This document shows positions 1 through 7,698 of a DNA stretch of 64,000 nucleotides, piece after piece; position 1 is the first letter of the stretch; the number at the start of each line of letters is the position of its first letter. The DNA is from Corynebacterium anserum. Lineage in GTDB: Bacteria > Actinomycetota > Actinomycetes > Mycobacteriales > Mycobacteriaceae. The DNA lies in assembly GCF_014262665.1 (NCBI RefSeq), contig NZ_CP046883.1, positions 2,108,001-2,172,000 of the forward strand. Direction: 5' to 3'. Both the position numbers and the translations under genes were made by a program. The notes under the pieces were generated by a model. That model saw only the letters and a program-made list of their open reading frames with translations, made no database searches and was not told where the DNA came from.

Positions 1-35
1 ATCCCTCAGGGGTTCAAATCCCCTATCCTCCGCCA
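1..35 (+). tRNA. tRNA-Ser 3' end (probably GGA anticodon), cut by window edge
   Basis: Only the 3' part is present: a T arm (stem at 8-12 and 20-24, loop TTCAAAT at 13-19), the 3' acceptor strand ATCCTCC, discriminator G at 32 and an encoded CCA at 33-35. G73 and the sequence before the T arm, which looks like the end of a long variable arm, fit tRNA-Ser. The GGA anticodon is an inference: the other three serine tRNAs in this window read CGA, GCT and TGA. Unlike those three, this one encodes CCA. Confidence 0.8.
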
Positions 36-40
36 TGAAC

Positions 41-68
41 AAAGACCCCGGTTTTAACCGGGGTCTTT
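41..68 (+). terminator. Hairpin terminator after the tRNA
   Basis: A perfect stem AAAGACCCCGGTT / AACCGGGGTCTTT lies directly after the tRNA CCA end. It would end tRNA transcription on the plus strand, and may also serve the convergent lipoprotein gene. Confidence 0.75.
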
Positions 69-122
69 GCGATTCTCGTCTCCATAACTCTTAGCCTTCT
101 CTTAGCCTAGAGCTGTCCTCGT

Positions 123-809
123 CTACTGATCACGTTTCTCACGCGCCTGCTTTTCGTGATTATCACGTTCTTTCCGCTGGGCACGCTCAGCTTCCTTCTG
201 AGCTTTCTCACGCTTTTCACGCACCTCACCCAACGCGTTACGTAACGCCGACGGATCAACTTGCCAGTCGTCTTTTCTGTGTGGCTTCACGAAAGGCAGC
301 TTCAGATCGGCCGGCCACCAACCCGCGATGTCAATATCGTTGTCTTGGGCTGGGCCACAGAAATTTACGTCGCCTACCTTCAGACTGTGAGTTTCTACGT
401 CGCCGGCACTGTTGCGCATATAAAGGTACTGGTAGTCATCGCGTTCGGACGTATCTTCCGCCTGATCTGGTTGAATACCCAGCTGTTGCGCTATCGTCGC
501 AGCATCTGTGCGTGGACATTGCACGCTAAACTCCGCCCACTGACCTCCATAGAGATCTTGGACGGAGGCCTCTGAGTACTGCGTTCTATTGTCGTCCAAG
601 TAACGCGTGACGTCTGTTCCGCACCCCGTGAGAACCACCGACGCCACCAACCCAACCCCCGCAACCATTACTTTCCGCTGATGGCCCTCACGCAACCGCA
701 GTCGATCTTTTCTTCGTCTCACCACATCCACAAATATATCCCGTCCAGCATGCTGAGTAGTGCCTGTTCGGGGCAGGTGCCTACTTCTTCTCATCATCCC
801 ATCTCGCAA
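123..809 (-). CDS. Putative lipoprotein of unknown function
   Basis: A hydrophobic stretch at residues 47-62 ends in a lipobox (VLTGC, lipidated Cys at residue 63 of the longest frame), so the product should be a membrane-anchored exported lipoprotein. The C-terminal 35 residues are almost all Glu, Lys, Arg and Gln (REKREKAQKEAERAQ) and should form a charged helix or coiled coil. I do not recognise the central domain. The 46 residues ahead of the hydrophobic core are long for a lipoprotein signal, so the true start may be internal, for example a GTG near residue 29 or the ATG at residue 48. Two further cysteines lie in the mature part. Confidence 0.6.
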   Translation of the reverse strand: MRDGMMRRSRHLPRTGTTQHAGRDIFVDVVRRRKDRLRLREGHQRKVMVAGVGLVASVVLTGCGTDVTRYLDDNRTQYSEASVQDLYGGQWAEFSVQCPRTDAATIAQQLGIQPDQAEDTSERDDYQYLYMRNSAGDVETHSLKVGDVNFCGPAQDNDIDIAGWWPADLKLPFVKPHRKDDWQVDPSALRNALGEVREKREKAQKEAERAQRKERDNHEKQAREKRDQ

Positions 810-823
810 TTCTCCCCCGGTAG

Positions 824-915
824 CCTTTGCCCCGCGCTTATTAGAGAACCATCGGTGAAAAACTCACAGGACAACGCAGCGCTCCCTTTGCCCCGCGCTT
901 ATTAGAGAACCATCG
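824..915. repeat. 31-bp direct repeat over a gene end
   Basis: Positions 824-854 and 885-915 are identical (31 bp, start-to-start distance 61). The right copy contains the stop codon (902-904) and last codons of the antiporter-like gene; the left copy is a downstream duplicate of that gene end. Confidence 0.9.
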
Positions 916-2308
916 CAGCAATCCAGCCAGAGATGAGAAGGGGAATATTGTAGTGAATAAATGTTGGGATCACCGAATCACGGATGTGGTCGTGCTGACC
1001 ATCCGCATTCAGACCCGCTGTCGGCCCCAAGGTGGAGTCAGAAGCTGGTGAACCTGCGTCACCAAGAGCTCCAGCCGCACCAATAATTGCCACCGTAGCG
1101 GCGGGAGAAAAGCCCAAGGTGGTGCATAGGGGGACGTAAATTGTTGCGATAATCGGCAGGGTAGAAAATGACGAACCAATTCCCATGGTGACCACCAGGC
1201 CAACCACCAGCATGGCCATTGCAGCAGCGGCCTTATTGGCACCAAACATCTCGGCGGAGGCATTCACTAGACCCTCAACTTCACCGGTAGCGTTCATGAC
1301 GGATGCAAAGCCCTGGGCGGTGATCATAATGAAACCAATCAACGCCATCATCCGCATACCAGAAGTGAACACATCGTCTGCCTCCCGCCAGTTCACTGCG
1401 CCGGTCAGCATGAAGATAGCCAAACCGACCAGAGCACCAATCAGCAGCGAGTCAGCCTCAGTACCTAACTGTTGCATGACCACCTGCACAACAAATGTGG
1501 CAATCACCGCGACAATAGCCACGCTGATCTTGTACGTTGAAATGCTCTCCTCTTGCTTCACGTCAGCGATCGGGAGATCTTCGTAAACGCGAGGCTTGCG
1601 ATAGGACACAAAAGCGGCGACCAGCAGGCCAGCCAACATTCCCAGAGCAGGAATGCCCATGACGTGCATGATATCGATGGAGGAAGTATCCATCCCGGCT
1701 GATTTGATGTTGCCCAACAAAATTTCATTCAAGAAGATATTGCCGAAGCCCACGGGAATGTACATATACGTGGTGACCAGGCCAAAGGTCAGTACGCAGG
1801 CGATTAACCGGCGATCCAACTTCAGGCGATTCATCACAGCTAAAAGCGGCGGAATAATCAATGGAATGAATGCAATGTGAACCGGAATAAGGTTTTGCGA
1901 CATAATGGCCATCGCCAAAATACCCGCGATCATGAGCCATTTGGTTACGCCCACAGCCTTGGACACAGTGCCCGGATCATCAGTTCCGAGTTTGGCCATT
2001 ACCCACCGGGCGAGGAGGGTCGGCAATCCTGAACTAGCGACTGCCATGGCGAAAGCTCCTAATAAGGCGTAACTCAGAGCAATCTTGGCGCCTCCGGATA
2101 GTCCTTCTTGGAAGGCAACCATTGTGGCGTCGAGGCCAATGCCACTCACCAATCCACCCACCAAGGCTCCGATGAATAAAGCCAGAACCACATGAACTCG
2201 AAGAACCGCAAGCAACAGCATGATGATCACGGCGATTAGCACAGCATTCATAATTGGAAAATATACGCGATAATAAGTATTTTTCCCTAGCGCTTTAGCC
2301 CTGCGCAC
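902..2308 (-). CDS. Na+/H+ antiporter-family permease (YuiF/NhaC-like)
   Basis: An integral membrane protein of about 450-468 residues with about a dozen hydrophobic segments and Gly-rich loops (GDAGSPASDSTLGPTAGL near the C-terminus, SQNLIPVHIAFIPLI in the middle). This is the pattern of the Na+/H+ antiporter superfamily members of the Bacillus YuiF type, some of which have been proposed to be amino-acid (histidine) permeases. Substrate and ion cannot be told from sequence. Two starts are possible: GTG at 2308, preceded by a G-rich GGGGAG motif about 8 nt upstream, or ATG at 2251, which removes 19 hydrophilic residues. It stands alone, flanked by repeat-bearing intergenic DNA on both sides. 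Confidence 0.75.
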   Translation of the reverse strand: MRRAKALGKNTYYRVYFPIMNAVLIAVIIMLLLAVLRVHVVLALFIGALVGGLVSGIGLDATMVAFQEGLSGGAKIALSYALLGAFAMAVASSGLPTLLARWVMAKLGTDDPGTVSKAVGVTKWLMIAGILAMAIMSQNLIPVHIAFIPLIIPPLLAVMNRLKLDRRLIACVLTFGLVTTYMYIPVGFGNIFLNEILLGNIKSAGMDTSSIDIMHVMGIPALGMLAGLLVAAFVSYRKPRVYEDLPIADVKQEESISTYKISVAIVAVIATFVVQVVMQQLGTEADSLLIGALVGLAIFMLTGAVNWREADDVFTSGMRMMALIGFIMITAQGFASVMNATGEVEGLVNASAEMFGANKAAAAMAMLVVGLVVTMGIGSSFSTLPIIATIYVPLCTTLGFSPAATVAIIGAAGALGDAGSPASDSTLGPTAGLNADGQHDHIRDSVIPTFIHYNIPLLISGWIAAMVL

Positions 2309-2373
2309 ACTAGCTGAGCTCCCCCCCCAACCACGCCCCTGCAGTTTTTGTACTAATTCTCCGTCTTGACTCT

Positions 2374-2468
2374 CACTCCGCGTGTGACTCTCGCGTCAAT
2401 CCCACTCCGTGTCTGGCTCTCGCGTCAATCTCACTCCGTGTCTGGCTCTCGCGTCAATCTCACTCCAC
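2374..2468. repeat. 29-bp tandem repeat, three units plus a partial
   Basis: Units start at 2374, 2403, 2432 and (partial) 2461, each beginning CACTCCG or CACTCCA and containing CTCTCGCGTCAAT. The last boundary covers the stop codon of the minus-strand gene ending at 2460, so the array seems to have grown from that gene's 3' end. Confidence 0.9.
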
Positions 2469-3305
2469 GACGGGAAAGGCCTGCCGCTCCTTCTCCCAAT
2501 CTTCATCACTGGCCGGTTGCACCCAGACGGGCAGTTCCTCAGGCTGCGTATCGAAGTAATAGCCTTTTTCGGCATCAACAGACGCCATAAGCCACACCCA
2601 CGCACGCCCGTCACGCTGATACGTCGCGTTTTTGTGGGCGACGATGACCCCCTCGATCCGGTTCAGAGCATCTCCGTCATACGGAATCGGCCGCTCGCCC
2701 CCCTCCGGGACTATCAACACCCCTGCTTCCCTGCGTTCACCCAGCATGACAGCCCACAAAGCCACCCGTTTTCCCCTCTCAACAGAAATGGGGCGCAACA
2801 CCTGCGCGATGGCATACTCCGCTTGCTTCACCACATCCTCGGCAGAGGTTTCCACGTACTCCCACCTCAGCGCAATATCGTGTCGAGGTAACGCCTTCTG
2901 CGTCGCAATCAGGCTCCGCCTCATGGGTTCATCTCTCACTGGGCAGAAGAAGGCAATCGCATAGCCACTGTATTCCTTATCTTTGGCATACTCACGCGCG
3001 TATTCGTCAGCCTGACCCCCGATCACAGCGCGCACGGAAGCATTAACACGGCGTTGTGTCCATTCAAGGCGTTGTCTTTCGGCGCCATAGGCGATATCCA
3101 GCGGGACGTTATACCCCATCACCAGCTCGCCCTTTGTGGAGATGGCGAAGAGATCCGGGGCTACCACTGCGCCTTGCTGCACCGAGGCTTCTCCTTCGGA
3201 CTCCGATAACGAAGCCCTACCCTCTCTTCCTTGGGCAACACTGGATGGGTTGTTGTCCAGCTTGTGATCGTGTCCATTCGTCAGTTCATTGTCTGATGAC
3301 GTCAT
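2460..3305 (-). CDS. Conserved-looking hypothetical protein
   Basis: About 281 residues from the ATG at 3305, chosen because the extra 72 codons upstream have the composition of a non-coding region and would cover the promoter of the divergent crotonase gene. The first 50 residues are polar and low in complexity; the rest mixes strands and helices with many Trp and Tyr (WEYVETSAEDVVKQAEYA, RAWVWLMASVDAEKGYYF). No signal peptide, membrane segment or known catalytic motif is visible. Function unknown. The protein ends within a 29-bp tandem repeat. Confidence 0.65.
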   Translation of the reverse strand: MTSSDNELTNGHDHKLDNNPSSVAQGREGRASLSESEGEASVQQGAVVAPDLFAISTKGELVMGYNVPLDIAYGAERQRLEWTQRRVNASVRAVIGGQADEYAREYAKDKEYSGYAIAFFCPVRDEPMRRSLIATQKALPRHDIALRWEYVETSAEDVVKQAEYAIAQVLRPISVERGKRVALWAVMLGERREAGVLIVPEGGERPIPYDGDALNRIEGVIVAHKNATYQRDGRAWVWLMASVDAEKGYYFDTQPEELPVWVQPASDEDWEKERQAFPVVE

Positions 3306-3494
3306 GCGTCCATTCTGCCGAAGAATCCCCGGCTGCGTTTTTATCCGGCATGTGAGCGGCATTGTCTGCCAATCCACCAAGAATCTCCCACGAATCTCCC
3401 ACGAATATTGCGAAACCTCTCGCGGAAATTCCCTAGAGCAAAATATGTCCGGACTCGAATGTTTCTGCAGTGGATTATGTCTAGGGTGAAATAC

Positions 3495-4367
3495 ATGACC
3501 ACCAGCACTGGACTTGGACAAGTCACTGTCACTCGCGGCGAACAGGATTTACAGGACGTTGCCTACGTCACCCTGGAGCGTCCAGATAAACTCAACGGCC
3601 TCACGCTAAAAATGTTGCGCGATTTAATCCGCGTCTCCAAGCGCATCAAAGCAGATCGCACCATCCGCGCGGTAATCATCCGCGGCGCGCAACATAATTT
3701 CTCAGCCGGTTTGGATTTTGGCACGGCGTTAAAAAGTCCGGTTGATATTGCCACAGCCTTCATATCTCGCCCATGGCGTGGCACCAATCTTTTTCAGGAG
3801 GGACCGTGGTGCCTTCGTCGCATTCCCGTTCCCGTTATTGCCGCTGTGGAAGGTTACTGCTTCGGCGGCGCACTACAAATCGCTCTGGCTGCCGATTACC
3901 GTTTCACCAGTGCCGACGCCACGTGGTCCATCCTCGAAGCAAAATGGGGTCTTATTCCGGATATGACCGGAATCCACTCCCTCTCTCAGATATTGCCGAT
4001 CGACATTGCCAAGCGCCTGACCATGACAGGTGAGCAATTCGATGGCCGCCGGGCAACTGAGCTGGGGCTCGCTAGTGAAGTAGCCGAAAACCCTCTGGAA
4101 GCAGCGGAGGAACTTGCCCGCCTTATCATTTCGCGCTCCCCTGACTCGGTGGCCTACACCAAGAAAGTCTTCGACGAGACCTGGAGCAGCGGCCCACGCC
4201 ATACCTTCTTTAAGGAGCGAATCCGCCAAGCGCGATTATTGGCGTCGAAGAATACAAGAATCGCGCAGAAAGCGGCGGCAAAAGCAAAAGGTACCGGCGC
4301 TTCCGTGCGCTATGGCAAGCGGCGGGTTTTGCTCCGCGAAGCTTTTGGTTCAAGGCCTCCCCAATAG
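3495..4367 (+). CDS. Enoyl-CoA hydratase/isomerase (crotonase) family protein
   Basis: The crotonase fold is recognisable from the oxyanion-hole region (HNFSAGLDFG), the second hole strand (EGYCFGGALQIALAADYRF) and the conserved LEAKWGLIPDMTG. Rat enoyl-CoA hydratase uses Glu144 and Glu164. Here the Glu164 position is kept (LEAKWG) but the Glu144 position is Gln (GGALQ), and an Asp follows in GLIPD, as in dienoyl-CoA isomerases. An isomerase or non-hydratase activity in fatty-acid breakdown is therefore as likely as hydration. The start is ATG 3495, with AGGGTGA about 6 nt upstream; the open frame further upstream is divergent promoter DNA. The C-terminal 35 residues are Lys/Arg/Ala-rich. Confidence 0.85.
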   Translation: MTTSTGLGQVTVTRGEQDLQDVAYVTLERPDKLNGLTLKMLRDLIRVSKRIKADRTIRAVIIRGAQHNFSAGLDFGTALKSPVDIATAFISRPWRGTNLFQEGPWCLRRIPVPVIAAVEGYCFGGALQIALAADYRFTSADATWSILEAKWGLIPDMTGIHSLSQILPIDIAKRLTMTGEQFDGRRATELGLASEVAENPLEAAEELARLIISRSPDSVAYTKKVFDETWSSGPRHTFFKERIRQARLLASKNTRIAQKAAAKAKGTGASVRYGKRRVLLREAFGSRPPQ

Positions 4368-4469
4368 AAGCTCATTCTCGCTGGGGTAGGGACATGGATC
4401 ATCGCTTATCTCGGGAATAACACTTATCTCCGCAATAAAAGCAGCAATAATCCTTAGTGGCAGTACCCC

Positions 4470-4518
4470 TCGCTTTAGTTTCAACACCTCTCGCTTTAGT
4501 TTCAACGCCCCTCGCTTT
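4470..4518. repeat. 21-bp tandem repeat
   Basis: TCGCTTT recurs at 4470, 4491 and 4512 within units reading TCGCTTTAGTTTCAAC, giving two full 21-bp units and a partial third downstream of the crotonase gene. The gap 4368-4640 holds this array and the 22-bp array; I see no gene in it. Confidence 0.85.
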
Positions 4519-4568
4519 CCCACCCATCACATGGTCTCCTCCCCCCGTCAGGATTGCGGCAGTCTCAG

Positions 4569-4622
4569 CTACTGACCATTAATAACCCGACTACTGACCA
4601 TTAATAACTCAACTACTGACCA
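4569..4622. repeat. 22-bp tandem repeat
   Basis: CTACTGACCATTAATAAC occurs at 4569 and 4591, and CTACTGACCA again at 4613, a period of 22. It sits just downstream of the stop codon of the CsoR-family gene and differs in sequence from the neighbouring 21-bp array. Confidence 0.85.
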
Positions 4623-4640
4623 ATAGGAAACGGTATCAGC

Positions 4641-4937
<297 letters not shown>

Positions 4938-5059
4938 CTATCTCTCAACGTGACTCAGCGGCGTTGCCTTATAAAAGTGGAGCCTGAGTTTGTAACTTGA
5001 GCTGGAATCCGACAATTCTTCCGGAAGGTTTCACAGAATATAGGGAGTATAAGGCAAAA

Positions 5060-5075
5060 ATACCCCGCTGGGTAT
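5060..5075. promoter_or_regulatory. Candidate CsoR-family operator
   Basis: ATACCC-CGCT-GGGTAT is a perfect 6+6 inverted repeat. CsoR-family operators typically consist of ATACCC/GGGTAT-like half sites around a short C/G-rich centre. It lies between the gluQ stop and the repressor gene, about 120 bp upstream of the latter's start, a good place for autoregulation. Confidence 0.6.
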
Positions 5076-5118
5076 CCCTTGCTTCCTTTTTGTCTTATCC
5101 CTGGTTTATCGGACGGCT

Positions 5119-6237
5119 CTATATCGTCTCTGGCTGCCAGATCACCGGATCATGGGAGAGCGCCACTGGGTCAAAATGCTCAACCAATATCTGCATGGTC
5201 ATGGCTTCACCTTCTTCCACGACATCTGCCATACCTATACTCCGCCCAATCCAGCTCAATGCGACCTGCGCACAGGCTGCTAAATCCCCGTTTGGGGCAA
5301 GTTCGCGGAGAGTGACTACCCCGTCCCTCTTAGCTAAGCGTTTAGCGTGTGGCCCCAGCACCAGTGGAACATGAATGTACTCAACTGGTGGATAACCCAA
5401 CAGGTGCTGCAAGTATGCCTGACGAGGAGCCGAACTGAGCAGATCATCTCCGCGCACTACCTGGTCGATTCCACCCAAGTAGTCATCAACCACCACTGCG
5501 AGGTTATAGGCAAAGTCAGCTGTGGATACTTGGTTCGCATTGCCTCCGCGCCGCAGAACCATATCGTCAACATCGCCCGTATATTCACCATAAACATTGC
5601 CCGTATATTCACCGTATTCGCCGGCTCTCATGGTTTGACCGGCAGTAAAAGCTCTGCGGCAGAACAGTTCCTTTACTGTCCATTCATCGACATTCGCCCG
5701 CAGGCGCAAAGCTGGCACTCGCCCCTGGAGTTCCAGCTCATGCCGTTTAGCTACACGCTGCTCTTCGCTGAGGTTGCGGCAGGTACCCGGATACTTCCCC
5801 GGAATGGCGTGCGGCGCGCTAGCGGCTTCCTGTATATCCCGACGCGAACAGTAACACTCATAGACCAATCCCCGTTCGGCCAGAGAATCCAACGCCCGCT
5901 GGTAGTGAGCAACCGTGTCTTGTTGCGTGCTCACCGGTAGTTCCCACGTGATGCCCAGGGCAGCGAGATCCTCCAACTGCCGTTCAGCTTTATCGGGACG
6001 ACAACGCTGGGCGTCGATATCATCGATGCGCAGCCGCAGTTTCCGGCCGGTGTGTACAGCAAACAAATAGGCCAACACCGCAGTGCGTAGGTTACCCAGG
6101 TGCAAATCCCCAGAGGGGCTAGGAGCATACCGTCCATAGCCATGCTCGCGATCCAGCGTGTTCGCAGTCATTCCACTCTCGCCGGGCTCGCTGATGGAAC
6201 AGCTCAGTGCATCTGGAGTTTTCTCTGGAGAATTCAC
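5119..6237 (-). CDS. gluQ: Glutamyl-Q tRNA(Asp) synthetase
   Basis: A GluRS-like catalytic core without anticodon-binding domain. It starts with [20 protein letters not shown] (HIGH motif as HLGN), carries the zinc site CYCSRRD...YPGTC (Cys, Cys, Tyr and Cys spaced as in E. coli GluQ) and ends with KRLAKRDG (KMSKS-like). The enzyme attaches glutamate to queuosine in the anticodon of tRNA-Asp. This agrees with the divergent tgt gene 110 bp away, which inserts the queuine-type base. The usual length is about 300 residues; this frame has 372, and the ATG at residue 23 (6171) may be the real start. An 8-residue duplication ([16 protein letters not shown]) lies in the middle. Confidence 0.92.
   Translation of the reverse strand: MNSPEKTPDALSCSISEPGESGMTANTLDREHGYGRYAPSPSGDLHLGNLRTAVLAYLFAVHTGRKLRLRIDDIDAQRCRPDKAERQLEDLAALGITWELPVSTQQDTVAHYQRALDSLAERGLVYECYCSRRDIQEAASAPHAIPGKYPGTCRNLSEEQRVAKRHELELQGRVPALRLRANVDEWTVKELFCRRAFTAGQTMRAGEYGEYTGNVYGEYTGDVDDMVLRRGGNANQVSTADFAYNLAVVVDDYLGGIDQVVRGDDLLSSAPRQAYLQHLLGYPPVEYIHVPLVLGPHAKRLAKRDGVVTLRELAPNGDLAACAQVALSWIGRSIGMADVVEEGEAMTMQILVEHFDPVALSHDPVIWQPETI
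5575..5613. repeat. In-frame 24-bp duplication inside gluQ
   Basis: GCCCGTATATTCACC occurs at 5575 and 5599 (period 24), encoding two GEYTG copies in a row. It adds 8 residues without breaking the frame, next to the conserved VLRRG strand of GluQ. Confidence 0.85.
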
Positions 6238-6245
6238 TCTCTCTA

Positions 6246-6307
6246 GCCTAGAGCGTTGTGCTCTTCACACCATCGAGCCTAGTGCGTTGTGCTCTTCACA
6301 CCAGTGA
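6246..6307. repeat. 31-bp tandem duplication between gluQ and tgt
   Basis: Two near-identical 31-bp units start at 6246 and 6277 (shared core GCGTTGTGCTCTTCACACCA). They fill most of the 110-bp divergent promoter region, so they may double a regulatory or promoter element for gluQ or tgt. Confidence 0.85.
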
Positions 6308-6346
6308 CTCTTCATTTGCCGGTGCGGCCTTTACTCAAAGGTATGC

Positions 6347-7672
6347 TTGGCAACCATGGACAACACACGCCCAGATATAACGTTTGACCTGTGTACCCGT
6401 CTGAAGGAGACCGCGGACGGAGCGCACTTAGCGCAGGAGGGGGAGAAACCTCGCGAGCCACAAGGTCGAACGGGTGTGATTCATACGCCTCATGGCGATA
6501 TCGCCACTCCCGCATTCATTCCGGTGGGAACGAAGGCAACAGTGAAGACTCTCACAGCCGAACAGGTACGCTCCACCGGCGCGCAGGCTGTGCTCTCTAA
6601 TGCTTATCACCTGTATCTTCAACCAGGTCCGGACATTGTTGACGAGGCTGGCGGCGTCGCTAAATTCGAGAATTGGAATGGCCCCACGTACACAGACTCG
6701 GGTGGGTTCCAGGTGATGAGCCTCGGCCAGGGCTTTAAGAAGGTGCTGGCCATGGATATGACGGGGAAATCGGAGACGGATATCATCGCGAAGCGGCGTA
6801 AGCGCTTGGCTGTGGTGGACGAAGAAGGTGTGGATTTTCGCAGCGTCATTGATGGTTCCAAGCATCGCTTCACCCCTGAGATTTCCATGCAGATTCAGCA
6901 TCGGTTGGGCGCGGACATCATGTTTGCGTTCGATGAGCTGACTACCTTGGCTAATACGCGTACGTATCAGGAAGAGTCTGTGGAACGCACTCACCGTTGG
7001 GCTAGGCGCTGCCTTGAGGAGCATAATCGCCAGACTGAGGCGCGACCACATCGGCCTTTGCAGTCTTTGTGGGGCGTGGTGCAGGGTGCTCAGTTTGAAG
7101 ATCTACGACGCCAAGCCGCCCAAGGTCTCACGGCTCTCTCCGAAGAATTCGAAGCCAATGGGCAGCGTGGTTTCGGTGGTTTCGGCATTGGTGGGGCATT
7201 GGAAAAAGAGCAGCTCGGTACCATCACCAGTTGGGTCACGGAGGAACTACCTGAGCACAAGCCGCGCCACATGCTGGGTATTTCCGAGCCGGATGATTTA
7301 TTCGTGGCGGTGGCTGCGGGCGCAGATACCTTCGACTGTGTGGCCCCGACCCGGCTGGCTCGTCGCGGCGGTGTGTACACCTTAGATGGACGTATCAATC
7401 TCACTAACGCCCGCTTCAAACGCGATTTCACCCCAATTGACGAGGTGGTGGGTGGTTATGTGTCGGAGAACTACACGCGCGCCTATCTTCATCACTTGCT
7501 CAAGGCCAAGGAGTTTCTGGCGGGTACATTGTGCACGCTGCATAATGTGTACTTCATGGTAAGGCTGGTGGATAATATACGCGCCTCGATTGAAGAAGGT
7601 CGTTTTGTGGAATACCGCGAAGAGTTCATGCGGCGATACTACGGCCCTGAGTGGGAACAGCGGCTCAGCTGA
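6347..7672 (+). CDS. tgt: tRNA-guanine transglycosylase, lacking the zinc cysteines
   Basis: The enzyme swaps guanine 34 of GUN-anticodon tRNAs for a queuine-type base. Visible are YTDSGGFQVMS (Asp117, general base), FDELT (Asp196), VVQGAQ (Gln246), GIGGAL and DTFDCVAPTRLARRG (Asp330, nucleophile). Bacterial TGT normally holds zinc with CxCxxC plus a His. Here the aligned stretch DEVVGGYVSENYTRAYLHHL has Val, Gly and Ser at the three Cys places; the His (TLHN, 399) remains. The Cys after Asp156 in preQ1-using enzymes (FDEC) is Leu, so queuine salvage is possible. No preQ1 synthesis genes are nearby. The start is the TTG at 6347 or the ATG at 6356. Confidence 0.92.
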   Translation: MATMDNTRPDITFDLCTRLKETADGAHLAQEGEKPREPQGRTGVIHTPHGDIATPAFIPVGTKATVKTLTAEQVRSTGAQAVLSNAYHLYLQPGPDIVDEAGGVAKFENWNGPTYTDSGGFQVMSLGQGFKKVLAMDMTGKSETDIIAKRRKRLAVVDEEGVDFRSVIDGSKHRFTPEISMQIQHRLGADIMFAFDELTTLANTRTYQEESVERTHRWARRCLEEHNRQTEARPHRPLQSLWGVVQGAQFEDLRRQAAQGLTALSEEFEANGQRGFGGFGIGGALEKEQLGTITSWVTEELPEHKPRHMLGISEPDDLFVAVAAGADTFDCVAPTRLARRGGVYTLDGRINLTNARFKRDFTPIDEVVGGYVSENYTRAYLHHLLKAKEFLAGTLCTLHNVYFMVRLVDNIRASIEEGRFVEYREEFMRRYYGPEWEQRLS

Positions 7673-7698
7673 TCATTGCTACGGGTACGTGCCACTGT

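Noticed and set aside
850..870. GTGAAAAACTCAC as a second GlxR/CRP-type site
   Set aside because: The spacing between half-sites is five, not six, and no regulated gene start is near.
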